Source of the DNA: an uncultured Pelagibacteraceae bacterium
GTDB taxonomy: Bacteria > Pseudomonadota > Alphaproteobacteria > Pelagibacterales > Pelagibacteraceae
Direction: 5' to 3'
Assembly (NCBI GenBank): GCA_902524955.1
Contig: CABZEY010000003.1
Span: 57,853 to 121,852, forward strand
DNA length: 64,000 nt
Numbering within the stretch: position 1 is the stretch's first letter; each line of letters begins with the position of its first letter. The translations under genes and the position numbers were made by a program. Under the pieces are notes generated by a model. It saw nothing but the letters and a program-made list of their open reading frames with translations, made no database searches and was not told the origin of the DNA. This document shows, piece by piece, positions 9,704-18,587 of the stretch.

Positions 9704-10747
9704 CTAGTTAGTTGTTTTTAATTTCTCTTCTATACTTAAACTATATCTGCTCATAGCAAAACAAAAAATCCAGTATACAAATGCAACAAATACATAACCT
9801 TCTGTTGCCATACCTAGCCAATATGGGTTTGTTTTTGCTAAATTAACCATGCCTAAAATTTCTAAAAGCCCAACCACAAACACCAACGGAGTGTCTTTAA
9901 ATAAAGCAATAAAAGTATTTGCAATACCAGGGATAACCAATTTAAGAGCTTGAGGTAAAATGATAAAAATATGGCTTTTCCAATAACCCATACCAATTGC
10001 TTTTGAAGCATCATATTGACCTCTACCGACAGCTTGCAATCCACCACGAACAACCTCTGCCATATAGGCTGCTTCAAATAATGTTATCGCAATAATCACT
10101 CTGACTAATTTATCCATATTAGTGCCTGATGGTAATAAAAGAGGAAACATCACTCCTGCCATAAATAAAACAGTGATTAGAGGAACTCCTCTCCAAAATT
10201 CAATAAATCCAATCGAGAAATACTTGATTACTGGAAGATTAGATCTTCTCCCCATGGCCAATAAAATACCAATTGGAAAACAAAAAATAATCGCAAATAT
10301 TGAAATAACCAAGGTTAGAAATAATCCACCCCATTCACGGGTATCGACTGGTGCCAATCCTAAAAAACCACCTGAGAAAAGCATTAATGACAAAATTGGA
10401 AATGGTAAAACTAGGAAAATAAATAGATATTTTTTAAATTTAGGACTTAAAAAACGGTAAACGATTATGGAGATGATCAATATTGAGAAAGCTAGATTTA
10501 TTCTCCAAATTTCTTCATTAGGGTACAATCCATATAAAAATCTTGTAAACCACATTTTTACAAACACCCAACAAGCGCCATCAGTAACACAATCTTTTTT
10601 AGTTTCACCGAAAAAAGTGGCTTCTATAAGCGCCCAATTAACAAGAGGTGGAATTGTTAGATAAATTAAATAGGTGATTGATAAAGTTAAAAAAGCATCA
10701 ATTGGCGATGAAAAAAATTTAGTTCTTATAAAATTAAAAGCTTTCAT
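9704..10747 (-). CDS. aapM: General L-amino-acid ABC transporter permease AapM
   Basis: A 347-residue inner-membrane permease of the His/Glu/Gln/Arg/opine family. Eight or so membrane segments are visible. The cytoplasmic coupling (EAA) loop reads [28 protein letters not shown], with the conserved [24 protein letters not shown] that follows. The long N-terminal part before the transport domain is typical of AapM/YhdY rather than of short GlnP-type permeases. It lies one base from aapQ and five from aapP. Confidence 0.92.
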   Translation of the reverse strand: MKAFNFIRTKFFSSPIDAFLTLSITYLIYLTIPPLVNWALIEATFFGETKKDCVTDGACWVFVKMWFTRFLYGLYPNEEIWRINLAFSILIISIIVYRFLSPKFKKYLFIFLVLPFPILSLMLFSGGFLGLAPVDTREWGGLFLTLVISIFAIIFCFPIGILLAMGRRSNLPVIKYFSIGFIEFWRGVPLITVLFMAGVMFPLLLPSGTNMDKLVRVIIAITLFEAAYMAEVVRGGLQAVGRGQYDASKAIGMGYWKSHIFIILPQALKLVIPGIANTFIALFKDTPLVFVVGLLEILGMVNLAKTNPYWLGMATEGYVFVAFVYWIFCFAMSRYSLSIEEKLKTTN

Positions 10748-10748
10748 T

Positions 10749-11945
10749 TTATCTCTCTGTTAATGCTACCTTTTTATTGTACCAATTCATAAAAATTGAA
10801 ATTGATATACTTAAAGTTAAGTAAGTTAACATAGTAATTGTTACAATTTCTATTGCACGACCTGTTTGCATTAATGCTGTACCAGCAAATACTAAAACAA
10901 TATCTGGATAAGCAATTGCTGCAGCTAAAGAAGAATTTTTTGTTAAATTTAAATACTGGTTAGTTGTTGGCGGTATAATAATCCTTAGTGCCTGGGGTAT
11001 AACTATCAATCTTAAGATTTGATTGTTAGTGAGACCTATTGAGGCTGCAGCTTCTTTTTGTCCTTTGTCAATACCTAATATTCCAGCTCTTACATTCTCA
11101 GCAATAAATGTGGACGTGTAAAGTGATAGAGCGAAAGCTAAAGCGATTAATTCTGGAATTATCGATATACCTCCAATGTAGTTGGCTATGCCCATTTGAA
11201 TATCTAATTTTGGATAAGAAAATTCTAATCCGACACCAAAAATATTAATAATCAAGAAGGGAATGAAAAATAATAAACCCAAAGATATTGTGAATTTAGG
11301 AAGCTGCTTACCAGTTTTTTCACGAAGATTATTCGCGTATTTGTTAAAGATATAAATACAAATAAAAGTAAAAATTAAACCATATAAGAAATAATTTAAA
11401 TTAGTCCATACAAATTTTGGAATGTAGATTCCTTTAATATTTGCATAAACAAAATCAAATAAAACAATTGAGTTTTCAGCTGATGGTAAAAGCCTTAAAA
11501 CTGTGAAGTACCAAAAAAAGATTTGAAGCAGTAAAGATATATTCCTTAATGTTTCTATATATACAGTTGCCAATCCTGAAGCTAAAGGGTTTGATGATAA
11601 TCGTAATATACCAAAAAAGAATCCTAGTAATGTAGCGAACAAAATACCAATTGCAGATACTAAAATAGTATTTAAAAGTCCAACAAGATATGCACGTGCA
11701 TAGGACATGCTCGAGTCAAACTCAATCATACTAAATTGAATATCAAATGATGCTTTATTTTTTAGAAAACTAAAACCTGTATCAATTCCTCGTGCTGCTA
11801 AATTTGAGCTAGCATTAAACGAAAAATAACCAATGATAGAAAATAAAAACACCAAAAGCAATGCCTGAGGTAGAATAAACTTTACTTTTGGATGATCATT
11901 TAAATATTGATCAATTCTCTCAAATTTATTTTGTAAAAAGGTCAT
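10749..11945 (-). CDS. aapQ: General L-amino-acid ABC transporter permease AapQ
   Basis: A 398-residue permease that pairs with AapM to form the channel. The length and the extra periplasmic segment between the first membrane helices fit AapQ/YhdX. The EAA loop is ENVRAGILGIDKGQKEAAASIGLTNNQ, followed by IPQALRIIIPPTTNQYLNLTKNSSLA, a conserved family string. It begins 62 bases after the aapJ stop, and that gap contains a strong hairpin with a T-run, so it is probably expressed at a lower level than the binding protein. Confidence 0.92.
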   Translation of the reverse strand: MTFLQNKFERIDQYLNDHPKVKFILPQALLLVFLFSIIGYFSFNASSNLAARGIDTGFSFLKNKASFDIQFSMIEFDSSMSYARAYLVGLLNTILVSAIGILFATLLGFFFGILRLSSNPLASGLATVYIETLRNISLLLQIFFWYFTVLRLLPSAENSIVLFDFVYANIKGIYIPKFVWTNLNYFLYGLIFTFICIYIFNKYANNLREKTGKQLPKFTISLGLLFFIPFLIINIFGVGLEFSYPKLDIQMGIANYIGGISIIPELIALAFALSLYTSTFIAENVRAGILGIDKGQKEAAASIGLTNNQILRLIVIPQALRIIIPPTTNQYLNLTKNSSLAAAIAYPDIVLVFAGTALMQTGRAIEIVTITMLTYLTLSISISIFMNWYNKKVALTER

Positions 11946-11962
11946 TGTTTAAAATTCTAAGT

Positions 11963-11998
11963 AAAAAAAAAAGGGCTAGAAATTCTAGCCCTTTTTTT
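11963..11998 (-). terminator. Intercistronic hairpin between aapJ and aapQ (partial terminator)
   Basis: A perfect 8-bp stem, GGGCTAGA (11973-11980) with TCTAGCCC (11984-11991) and a 3-base loop, is flanked by A-runs and T-runs, so it looks like an intrinsic terminator on either strand. It lies just after the aapJ stop codon (12008) and before aapQ. The likely effect is partial termination or 3'-end protection that leaves more binding protein than permease, as known for other ABC operons (inference). Confidence 0.8.
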
Positions 11999-12007
11999 AA
12001 ATATATA

Positions 12008-13042
12008 TTATCTGACTGGTGGTACGTAAAGTATTCCGCCTTTAGTCCATAAATTATTTGGACCTCTGTCAGGTAAGATACCAGTATCAGCTATATTTTT
12101 CTTATAGCTTTCACCATAGTTACCAATTTGTTTGATAATTCTATAGCTCCACTCTTGATCTAAACCTAAGGCTTCACCATTTTTCGTACCTTCAGCACCT
12201 ACTATTCTTTGAATAGCTGGGTTCTTGCTGCTTTTCATAGAGTCAACATTGCTTGAATTTACACCATACTCCTCAGCTTCAATCCAAACATTTAATGACC
12301 ATCTGACAACATCTTCCCATTTAGCATCACCTTGTCTTACAACAGGGCCTAAAGGTTCTTTTGAAATTGTTTCAGGTAATACAACGTGATCATCTGGCTT
12401 AGACAACTTAGTTCTCTGTGCCGCTAAACCTGATTTATCTGTCGTATATGTATCGCAACGACCTGAATCATAAGCTTGTACAACTTCGTCAGCTTTTTCA
12501 AATACAACAGGTTCATATTTTACACCTTTAGATTTGAAGAAATCTGCCATGTTAAGCTCAGTAGTAGTACCAGTGTTTGTACATACTTTTACGCCGTTTT
12601 TAAAATCATTAACTGATTTGATACCTGTTGCTTTTCTAACCATGAAACCTTGTCCATCATAGAAGTTAACACCGACGAATGTTAAGCCAATCGCAGCATC
12701 CCTTTCTAATGTCCAAGTAGTGTTTCTAGAAAGTACATCGATTTCACCAGCTTGTAATGCAGTAAATCTTTCTTTTGCACTTAAAGGTGTGTACTTTACT
12801 TTATTAGCATCACCTAAAACTGCAGCAGCAACCGCTCTACAAACATCAACATCGATACCTGTCCATTTTCCACTTTCATCAGCGTTAGAGAAACCAGGTA
12901 GACCTTGCGAAACTCCACATTTTACAAAGCCTTGTTTTTTAGTAGCATCAACAGTACTTGCTTTTTTTCCACCATCACCACATGAAGTTAGAATCAAAGC
13001 AAAAACTGAAATACCACAAATTGTTTTAATTAAGTTTTTCAT
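12008..13042 (-). CDS. aapJ: General L-amino-acid ABC transporter substrate-binding protein AapJ
   Basis: A 344-residue periplasmic binding protein for a broad range of L-amino acids. The N-terminus carries a hydrophobic stretch ending in LTSC, so it may be a lipoprotein. The mature part has the PAAT signature GIDVDVCRAVAAAVLGD, followed by a region for binding the substrate carboxylate (AKERFTALQAGEIDVLSRNTTWT). The late motif SYRIIKQIGNYGE is characteristic of AapJ/YhdW. The start ATG follows AAAAGGGGAAC, one of the strongest ribosome sites in the window, which fits very high expression. It is the first gene of the operon, with a 128-base upstream region. Confidence 0.94.
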   Translation of the reverse strand: MKNLIKTICGISVFALILTSCGDGGKKASTVDATKKQGFVKCGVSQGLPGFSNADESGKWTGIDVDVCRAVAAAVLGDANKVKYTPLSAKERFTALQAGEIDVLSRNTTWTLERDAAIGLTFVGVNFYDGQGFMVRKATGIKSVNDFKNGVKVCTNTGTTTELNMADFFKSKGVKYEPVVFEKADEVVQAYDSGRCDTYTTDKSGLAAQRTKLSKPDDHVVLPETISKEPLGPVVRQGDAKWEDVVRWSLNVWIEAEEYGVNSSNVDSMKSSKNPAIQRIVGAEGTKNGEALGLDQEWSYRIIKQIGNYGESYKKNIADTGILPDRGPNNLWTKGGILYVPPVR

Positions 13043-13170
13043 TGTTCCCCTTTTAATTTAAATTAAAGTTCAAACAAAATATGAAACTATAAGACAGAGA
13101 TCAATTATATAATTATAAGATAACTAATTTTTGGGCATTAGAAACAATTGTAGGTTGAATCTCTGCGAGA

Positions 13171-14010
13171 TTATTTAACTAGTTTTTGAGTAATACGGTC
13201 AAAGATTATTGCAATTAAAACAATACCTAGTCCACCAACAAAAGCTTTACCTATATCTAGCCTTCCAAGGCCAACATAGACATTTAAACCAAGTCCACCT
13301 GCACCTATCAATGCAGCAATTACAGCCATCGATAACGAAAGCATTAGTGTTTGATTAACACCTGCGAGTATAGATTTGATAGCAAGTGGTAATTCTATTT
13401 TGTATAAAATTACTAATTTGCTACATCCTAAAGCTTTGCCTGCATCTTTAACTCCTTTTGATACTTGTCGTAGTCCAAGATTAGTTAATCTAATAACTGG
13501 TGCTAAAGCAAAAATAATAATTGCAATTACTCCGGGTGTTAAACCTACACCAAACAACATTACAACTGGTATCAAATAAACAAAACTTGGAATAGTTTGC
13601 ATTACATCTAATATTGGGCGCATAATCATTTCAAAAATATCACTTCTTGAAGCTGCAATGCCTAATGGAATTCCTATGACACAACAAAATAATACTGCTG
13701 TAACAATCATGGCCATTGTAGTCATGGTTTCTTCCCAAATGTTTACTAAATCAATAAAAATTAAACTAAGTGCAGTAAATATTGCAAATTTAATACTATT
13801 AGTTTTGTAAGCTGCGAATGTAAAAAAAATTATTATAATTGGTAGAGGTATATAATTAAACAAACTATCTAAAGAAGATAAAGTATTTTCGATAGGAATT
13901 GAAATTTTTTTAAAGACTGGTCTTTGTGAAAAAAACCAGTCTTTAGCGTATTTTTCTATCCATTCAGCAAGTGGAAAGTAAGCATACTTGGATGGATTTA
14001 AAAATTCCAA
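13171..14010 (-). CDS. proW: Glycine betaine/proline-type ABC transporter permease (ProW)
   Basis: A 279-residue inner-membrane permease of the ProW/OpuAB family. Several membrane helices are visible from residue 50 on. The family block RPILDVMQTIPSFVYLIPVVMLFG and the EAA loop (NLGLRQVSKGVKDAGKALGCSK) are clear. It starts four bases after proX. No ATPase gene (proV/opuAA) follows; the next gene on the strand is aapJ. The partner ATPase must be encoded elsewhere or borrowed. Confidence 0.92.
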   Translation of the reverse strand: MEFLNPSKYAYFPLAEWIEKYAKDWFFSQRPVFKKISIPIENTLSSLDSLFNYIPLPIIIIFFTFAAYKTNSIKFAIFTALSLIFIDLVNIWEETMTTMAMIVTAVLFCCVIGIPLGIAASRSDIFEMIMRPILDVMQTIPSFVYLIPVVMLFGVGLTPGVIAIIIFALAPVIRLTNLGLRQVSKGVKDAGKALGCSKLVILYKIELPLAIKSILAGVNQTLMLSLSMAVIAALIGAGGLGLNVYVGLGRLDIGKAFVGGLGIVLIAIIFDRITQKLVK

Positions 14011-14014
14011 TTTT

Positions 14015-14974
14015 TTAGTTTTGAGCTTTTTTTATCCAGCTATCAAAAGTGCTTTGATTTGCTTTGATCCACTCCTCAGCATGTCTTCTAACATCACTCT
14101 CACTTTTTTCACCTTTATGCATTTTGAGGTTTTGAGTAGATATGTCTGCCAAAGGAATTGATGCAGCCTCAAGAAACTTTTTTACTTTCGGATTTTTATC
14201 TAAAAAATCTTTATTAGCTGTTGCTCTAATATCATCCAAACTAAATCCATGGTTAATTTTAGCTTTGGTAGCATGTTTGGAGTCTACAACTTTTGTTTTG
14301 CTAGAAGGGACTTCAATCCAAACAACATCTTTACCTAATTTTAATTCACCAAAAATCCAGTTTGGTGCCCATGTATAATAAAGAATAGATCCACCATTCT
14401 TATATCTTGAAATCGCGTCTGCCAGTGAAGCAGAGTATTCTGCTTTGATTGGATTGATAAACTCACCTAATTTTAATTCGTTGAAATGACCTGTGATAAC
14501 TTTTTCACAACCCCAACCTGGAGGACATGCCACCATGTCAGCTTTACCATCACCATTAGCGTCGAAAGCTTTAGCGTGTTTTTTTATGTCTAGTACAGAT
14601 TTAATATTAAATTTTTCTGCACTTTTTTTATCAATTAAATAACCCTGCAAGCCACCTTGTTTAGCAACATAGCCGACTGGAATTACTTTTCCTTTGGTTT
14701 CATCAATATAATTTGCCTGAGTTTTTACCCAGCCATTGACCCATAAATCTATGTCACCAGCTGCAGCCGCAACATAAAATACACCAGGCTTTACGTCCTT
14801 CAATTTTGGAATTTCATAACCAAGTTTTTCCAGACCAATTTTATAAATTTCAGCATGAAAGTAACCTGTATCCCAGTTAGCCCTAGCCATGTTAATTGTT
14901 TTAGACTCCTGACGATCACAAGCTGTAAAAAATACAACTGATAATACACATAATACTATTCTTAGTAGTTTCAT
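14015..14974 (-). CDS. proX: Betaine/DMSP-type ABC transporter substrate-binding protein (ProX)
   Basis: A 319-residue binding protein of the OpuAC family, which takes up quaternary ammonium or related osmolytes (glycine betaine, proline betaine, choline or DMSP). The signal peptide ends in FFTAC, a good lipobox. Family features include the early Trp in ARANWDTGYFHAEI, DLWVNGW, and YTWAPNWIFGE; tryptophans in these regions form the aromatic cage for the ligand. It is the first gene of proXW, with a 214-base upstream region shared with the divergent small membrane protein gene. The exact substrate cannot be read from sequence. Confidence 0.9.
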   Translation of the reverse strand: MKLLRIVLCVLSVVFFTACDRQESKTINMARANWDTGYFHAEIYKIGLEKLGYEIPKLKDVKPGVFYVAAAAGDIDLWVNGWVKTQANYIDETKGKVIPVGYVAKQGGLQGYLIDKKSAEKFNIKSVLDIKKHAKAFDANGDGKADMVACPPGWGCEKVITGHFNELKLGEFINPIKAEYSASLADAISRYKNGGSILYYTWAPNWIFGELKLGKDVVWIEVPSSKTKVVDSKHATKAKINHGFSLDDIRATANKDFLDKNPKVKKFLEAASIPLADISTQNLKMHKGEKSESDVRRHAEEWIKANQSTFDSWIKKAQN

Positions 14975-15188
14975 TTTAAATTCTCCCTATTAGTTGATTC
15001 TGTTTTAACAAACCCTAGAAAAGATGTAACCGTATACAACTAGAAAGTTGCATTTAGCATATATTGTGTTTTGCGTGGTTAAATTTGGAACATTTGTATA
15101 TTTTTATACAATTAACCAATATGATATTCATTGATTACCTAGCTCAAAAAGTGTTTAGTCTCATTTATAATAAAAAAGGGAGACGCAA
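14975..15188. promoter_or_regulatory. Divergent regulatory region between proX and the 105-residue membrane protein gene
   Basis: This 214-base spacer is long for this genome. It contains an inverted repeat TTGTATA-N4-TATACAA at 15094-15111 and a second, CAACT-N4-AGTTG, at 15037-15050 next to another TATACAA (15033-15039). AAAAAGGGAGACGCAA before ATG 15189 gives a good ribosome site. The repeats could be operators for either gene; no known regulator motif was recognised. Confidence 0.4.
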
Positions 15189-15506
15189 ATGTTAAAAAAA
15201 ATCGCAAAAAATGGAAAAGTATTTGGCATATTAGCTGTTGTTGTTGCCGGGATTAGTTTCATCGTACCAGTTATCGGAGTTTACTTAGCTGCTTTTGTTG
15301 GAACAGGATTAGTCTTATTATCTCTTAAAGATGGAGTGATACTTGGATATGTTGCTGGAGGATTAAATATAATTAATATTTCATTTCTTTCACCTACGTT
15401 GGTAGTTGCTAGTGCAGCAGGTGGAACTTCAGGTCTTTATTGGTTTTTTGTAATTCTCACTATTATTGGACCAGTAGGATTATATTTTTTAAACAAAAAA
15501 GTTTAA
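15189..15506 (+). CDS. Small integral membrane protein of unknown function
   Basis: A 105-residue, very hydrophobic protein with a basic start (MLKKIAKNGK) and three to four predicted membrane helices (about residues 11-28, 30-47, 50-70 and 80-100) rich in Gly, Val and Ile. It does not match a family I can name. The strong ribosome site (AAGGGAGACGC) and a dedicated hairpin terminator just after the stop indicate a well-expressed single-gene unit. It is divergent from proX. Confidence 0.75.
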   Translation: MLKKIAKNGKVFGILAVVVAGISFIVPVIGVYLAAFVGTGLVLLSLKDGVILGYVAGGLNIINISFLSPTLVVASAAGGTSGLYWFFVILTIIGPVGLYFLNKKV

Positions 15507-15511
15507 AATTT

Positions 15512-15554
15512 AAAAAATAGACCTTGGTTTGATTATCAAGGTCTATTTTTTTTT
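15512..15554. terminator. Bidirectional terminator between convergent genes
   Basis: A long stem AAATAGACCTTG pairs with CAAGGTCTATTT around the loop at 15526-15536, with A-run and T-run flanks on both sides (15512-15525 with 15537-15550). It can end transcription of the 105-residue gene on the plus strand and of the EI24-like gene on the minus strand, whose stop codon (15543-15545) lies inside the stem. Confidence 0.85.
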
Positions 15555-16283
15555 AATCATTAATTTATTCCCAAGAATTAAATGAGAAGTAAAGATGTTT
15601 CCTATTATAGGTGCAACTAAATTTAAAATCGGAATTGTATAGAGGAAAACTATAAATAAACCAATTATATAAATTTTTCCGTCCAGCAGCATAAAGTTTC
15701 TTTTAACATCTGTTTTATCAAAGAATTGTATTAAAAAGTTTCCACAATATTCCCGGCCTACTAAATAGGCATTAACAAATACAAAGATAAAAATATTTGC
15801 AACTGGGAGAATTAAATACAAAGGTAAAATTAAGATATTTACAAAAAAACTTCTAATTGCACAAATAACTGCATATTGAATTGATATTAAAAAAGAATTT
15901 TTTTTTAATTCATATTTCCATTTGTATTTATTCAAATCTCTTACAGCAAAGAAAATATTTTCCGCAAATAAACCAGATACTATTGTTCCAACTGGTACAA
16001 GTATAAGAGACACAAGGAGCCATGATATAAAAAACTGTAATATACCTAAAATATAAGAAATAACTTTTAAACTTAATATGAAGGCCATAATACCACCTTC
16101 TTCAAAATTATTAGGATCAGCTAGCTGAAAAAGGGAAGCAAAAAGAACGTAATAAAATAAAATAAAAATAATCGTAGCAAGTAACAAAGTTAAGATTACT
16201 GAAATTATAACTGTTTTAAAAATTCTTGGATTTTCAAGATCAATTATAGATTTAGTAAAGAGATTTTTAATAAATTCTATCAA
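15543..16283 (-). CDS. EI24/CysZ-like integral membrane protein
   Basis: A 246-residue membrane protein with about six hydrophobic segments. The layout resembles the EI24 domain family (CysZ and relatives): a membrane pair near the N-terminus, an amphipathic region around NIFFAVRDLNKYKWKYELKKN, then the segment FVFVNAYLVGREYCGNFLIQFFD, which corresponds to the family's 'YLxGREYxE' block. CysZ moves sulfate in enterobacteria, but alphaproteobacterial relatives have no proven substrate. It follows a DUF2628-like gene by two bases and probably forms a two-gene operon with it. Confidence 0.75.
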   Translation of the reverse strand: MIEFIKNLFTKSIIDLENPRIFKTVIISVILTLLLATIIFILFYYVLFASLFQLADPNNFEEGGIMAFILSLKVISYILGILQFFISWLLVSLILVPVGTIVSGLFAENIFFAVRDLNKYKWKYELKKNSFLISIQYAVICAIRSFFVNILILPLYLILPVANIFIFVFVNAYLVGREYCGNFLIQFFDKTDVKRNFMLLDGKIYIIGLFIVFLYTIPILNLVAPIIGNIFTSHLILGNKLMIKKK

Positions 16284-16285
16284 TT

Positions 16286-16591
16286 TTATAGTCTAGCTAT
16301 TCCTAACTTAATTTTAACCAATTCTTTATCTGCACCATTTAAATTTTTGACTTTAAAACCTTCTTTTAGCAAATCACTTACATAAAGTTTGTTATAAAAG
16401 AACGAAGTGATAATACATCCAAAACCCCATGTAACAATTCCAACTGCTAAAAAAATAATTCCCCATTTCCAATCACCTCTAAACATAGGAACGAAGAAAC
16501 CAAAAAACAAATTAGTCCAAGAATATCCAACAGGAGCAAGTTTTATCTGATTTGATCTTTTGTTTTCCAGTGTGATTACAGCAAATGCCAT
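16286..16591 (-). CDS. DUF2628-like small membrane protein
   Basis: A 101-residue protein with the pattern YSWTNLFFGFFVPMFRGDWKWG, then a hydrophobic segment (IIFLAVGIVTWGFGCIITSFF) and a C-terminal charged tail that includes LLKEGFK. This arrangement is like DUF2628/HrgC-type proteins that place two short helices in the membrane. No function is established. It lies upstream of the EI24-like gene and 23 bases after the end of tRNA-Arg on the same strand, so it may be co-transcribed with the tRNA. Confidence 0.65.
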   Translation of the reverse strand: MAFAVITLENKRSNQIKLAPVGYSWTNLFFGFFVPMFRGDWKWGIIFLAVGIVTWGFGCIITSFFYNKLYVSDLLKEGFKVKNLNGADKELVKIKLGIARL

Positions 16592-16614
16592 GATGTGAAT
16601 TTATAAATTATAAT

Positions 16615-16691
16615 TGGCGCGCCTGCAAGGAGTCGAACCCTGAACCTCCAGAGCCGAAATCTGGCGCTCTATCCAGTTGAGCTACAGGCGC
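16615..16691 (-). tRNA. tRNA-Arg (anticodon TCG)
   Basis: Read on the minus strand, a 77-nt cloverleaf begins GCGCCTGTAGCTCAACTGG. The acceptor arms GCGCCTG and CAGGCGC pair. The anticodon stem CCAGA/TCTGG holds the seven-base loop TTTCGGC, giving anticodon TCG. The T arm contains GGTTCGA, and the CCA end is encoded. It would read CGN arginine codons. Confidence 0.95.
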
Positions 16692-16742
16692 AATGTAATT
16701 TAAATTAAAATACCTGATTTATTACTAAAACAAAAATAGATT

Positions 16743-18587
16743 TTATCTTACTCTAGTTGCTGTTGAACTGTTATATTCCCATTTATGACTACAAAGTTTG
16801 CACTTAGCTTTTAAGTGATACGTATCAATTTGCTCTACGCCAGTTTCATCTCTCTCTACTGTATAATTATGGGTTTTGGTATTGTATTTCCCATATTTGA
16901 TAGTCCTATTGTCCTTAACTCTATATGTTTTAGCTCTTTGTTGCGATCCAATATGAGTAGATGAATAAACTTCGCCAGCATATATTCGTTTACATTTTGG
17001 ACAATGATATTCAATTATTCCGTTCCAGATTTTGTAGATATAATATCCACCAACACCAGTTGTTATAAGAGCTACAAAACTGAACCAACCTTCTACATCT
17101 TTGTTTCCACTTTTCTCTGCTAAACTAAAAAACCACCAGCTTAATGATATGGCTGCAACAGATATCAAAGTTAAATTAAAAGCAGCTCTTTTTGGATCGT
17201 CGTAAGAATTTGCCCAATCTGCTAACCAATAGCCTAAAGTTTTAATTTTATTTTTTTTACCTTTACCTTTCCCTTTTTGATCTACGTCTAAGTAAGAAAA
17301 CCTTTTTTTCTTTGCAAAAATATTTTTTAAAACTTTAGTTAAAACATCAAATATCTTGAAATAAATTACAGCTATTAATGCTAAAATTGCAACCAAAATG
17401 TAAGCTCCATACTTAACGTATTCCATACGTTTCGCTGCTAAAGCCTCTTGTTTGAGAGCTTCTTGTTCTTGACGTTGTTTTTCTAAACGGGCTTCTCTTT
17501 CAGCTGCAATTCTTTTTTGTTCTGCTTGATATCTTTGAAATTCTTCATCAGCTTTTTTTTGCCTTAATTGTTCTTGTTTTTTTTTCTCTTCTTCTAATTT
17601 AGCGTTTACTATCTGATTAAATTTTTCTTCCTTATTTTTAATATCTGACAATAATTTTTGATTAAGAGTTTCAATTTTTTTTATGGCATTATTTATATCT
17701 TGAAAATTATAGTTAGGTTTTTTTTCAGAAATTATTGTTTTCCCACTTTTAAACATATTACTATAAACAGGCGGCATAATATTTAGAACAGGTTTTTTTA
17801 AAAATTGATCTGCCTGATCAAGATCTCTTTTGCCATCCCACATTCCATAATAAAAAACTTTTTTAAAATTTTTATTGGCAATAACTACTTTTCTGTTTCC
17901 TGTTCCTGATTTTTTTTCTACAATAACTCCAAGGTCTTCAGCGCTAACAGATTGAATGACAGTAAAATTAGGAGTTGAAATACTTATAGAATCTTTACTA
18001 AGCGTTGTTACACCAACATTCCAAGGTTTTTGTTTAAATTTTGGTGAATTAAAAAAATCATTCTCTAATGAGCTGAGCGAATATTTTTTTTGAATAATTT
18101 TTTTTGAAATAAGATACTGAAAGCCCTGTGATTTATCATCTCTACTAATAAATATTAATTCATTATTGTCTGTAATATAAACAAACTTATCTAATTTAGT
18201 TTTTTTAAATACAGCAAGTTTAATTGGTTGAAAACTATTGTCGAGTTCAAGAACCTGCTTATCTGATAAATTAGTCAGCTTATTACTTGCGTCATTTAAT
18301 TTTGAAACAAAAATAGCGGATGCACTACTATTTGAATCACAACAGAATTGATAAACGATATTTGGTTCGTTTGAGATATAGTTAGTATTTATAGTTTTAT
18401 CGTTTATATCTTTATCATTAAAATCTTTTTCAGGATTAAAAAACTTAGAGTTTTTAAAAAAGATTGTTCTCTTTTCTTTTAATTGCGAAAATGAATTTAC
18501 CTCTAAACCCAGACTCAAAAGATCTTTAGAATAACTAGAATTATTAAAGAGAATAAAAAATATAAATAACTGTATTAGTTTTTTCAT
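16743..18587 (-). CDS. Signal-peptide, coiled-coil, membrane and zinc-ribbon protein of unknown function
   Basis: A 614-residue protein with a signal peptide (residues 1-20) and a probable periplasmic domain to about residue 300. Next comes a charged coiled coil at about 300-385 (KLEEEKKKQEQLRQKKADEEF and similar), followed by a membrane helix at about 390-413. Two further helices lie near 455-475 and 490-510. The C-terminal domain is a zinc ribbon: HCPKC near residue 526 and CKLC near 596, separated by a basic hairpin region. By topology the coiled coil is outside and the ribbon probably inside or in a loop. I do not recognise the family. It is preceded by a 47-residue gene whose stop overlaps this start (ATGA). 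Confidence 0.75.
   Translation of the reverse strand: MKKLIQLFIFFILFNNSSYSKDLLSLGLEVNSFSQLKEKRTIFFKNSKFFNPEKDFNDKDINDKTINTNYISNEPNIVYQFCCDSNSSASAIFVSKLNDASNKLTNLSDKQVLELDNSFQPIKLAVFKKTKLDKFVYITDNNELIFISRDDKSQGFQYLISKKIIQKKYSLSSLENDFFNSPKFKQKPWNVGVTTLSKDSISISTPNFTVIQSVSAEDLGVIVEKKSGTGNRKVVIANKNFKKVFYYGMWDGKRDLDQADQFLKKPVLNIMPPVYSNMFKSGKTIISEKKPNYNFQDINNAIKKIETLNQKLLSDIKNKEEKFNQIVNAKLEEEKKKQEQLRQKKADEEFQRYQAEQKRIAAEREARLEKQRQEQEALKQEALAAKRMEYVKYGAYILVAILALIAVIYFKIFDVLTKVLKNIFAKKKRFSYLDVDQKGKGKGKKNKIKTLGYWLADWANSYDDPKRAAFNLTLISVAAISLSWWFFSLAEKSGNKDVEGWFSFVALITTGVGGYYIYKIWNGIIEYHCPKCKRIYAGEVYSSTHIGSQQRAKTYRVKDNRTIKYGKYNTKTHNYTVERDETGVEQIDTYHLKAKCKLCSHKWEYNSSTATRVR

Noticed and set aside
13158..13172. 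AATCTC-TGC-GAGATT hairpin at the proW stop
   Set aside because: No T-run follows on the minus strand, so terminator function is not supported.
15121..15195. 24-codon frame before the 105-residue membrane protein
   Set aside because: It overlaps the start of the real gene, has no ribosome site and no recognisable content; probably chance.
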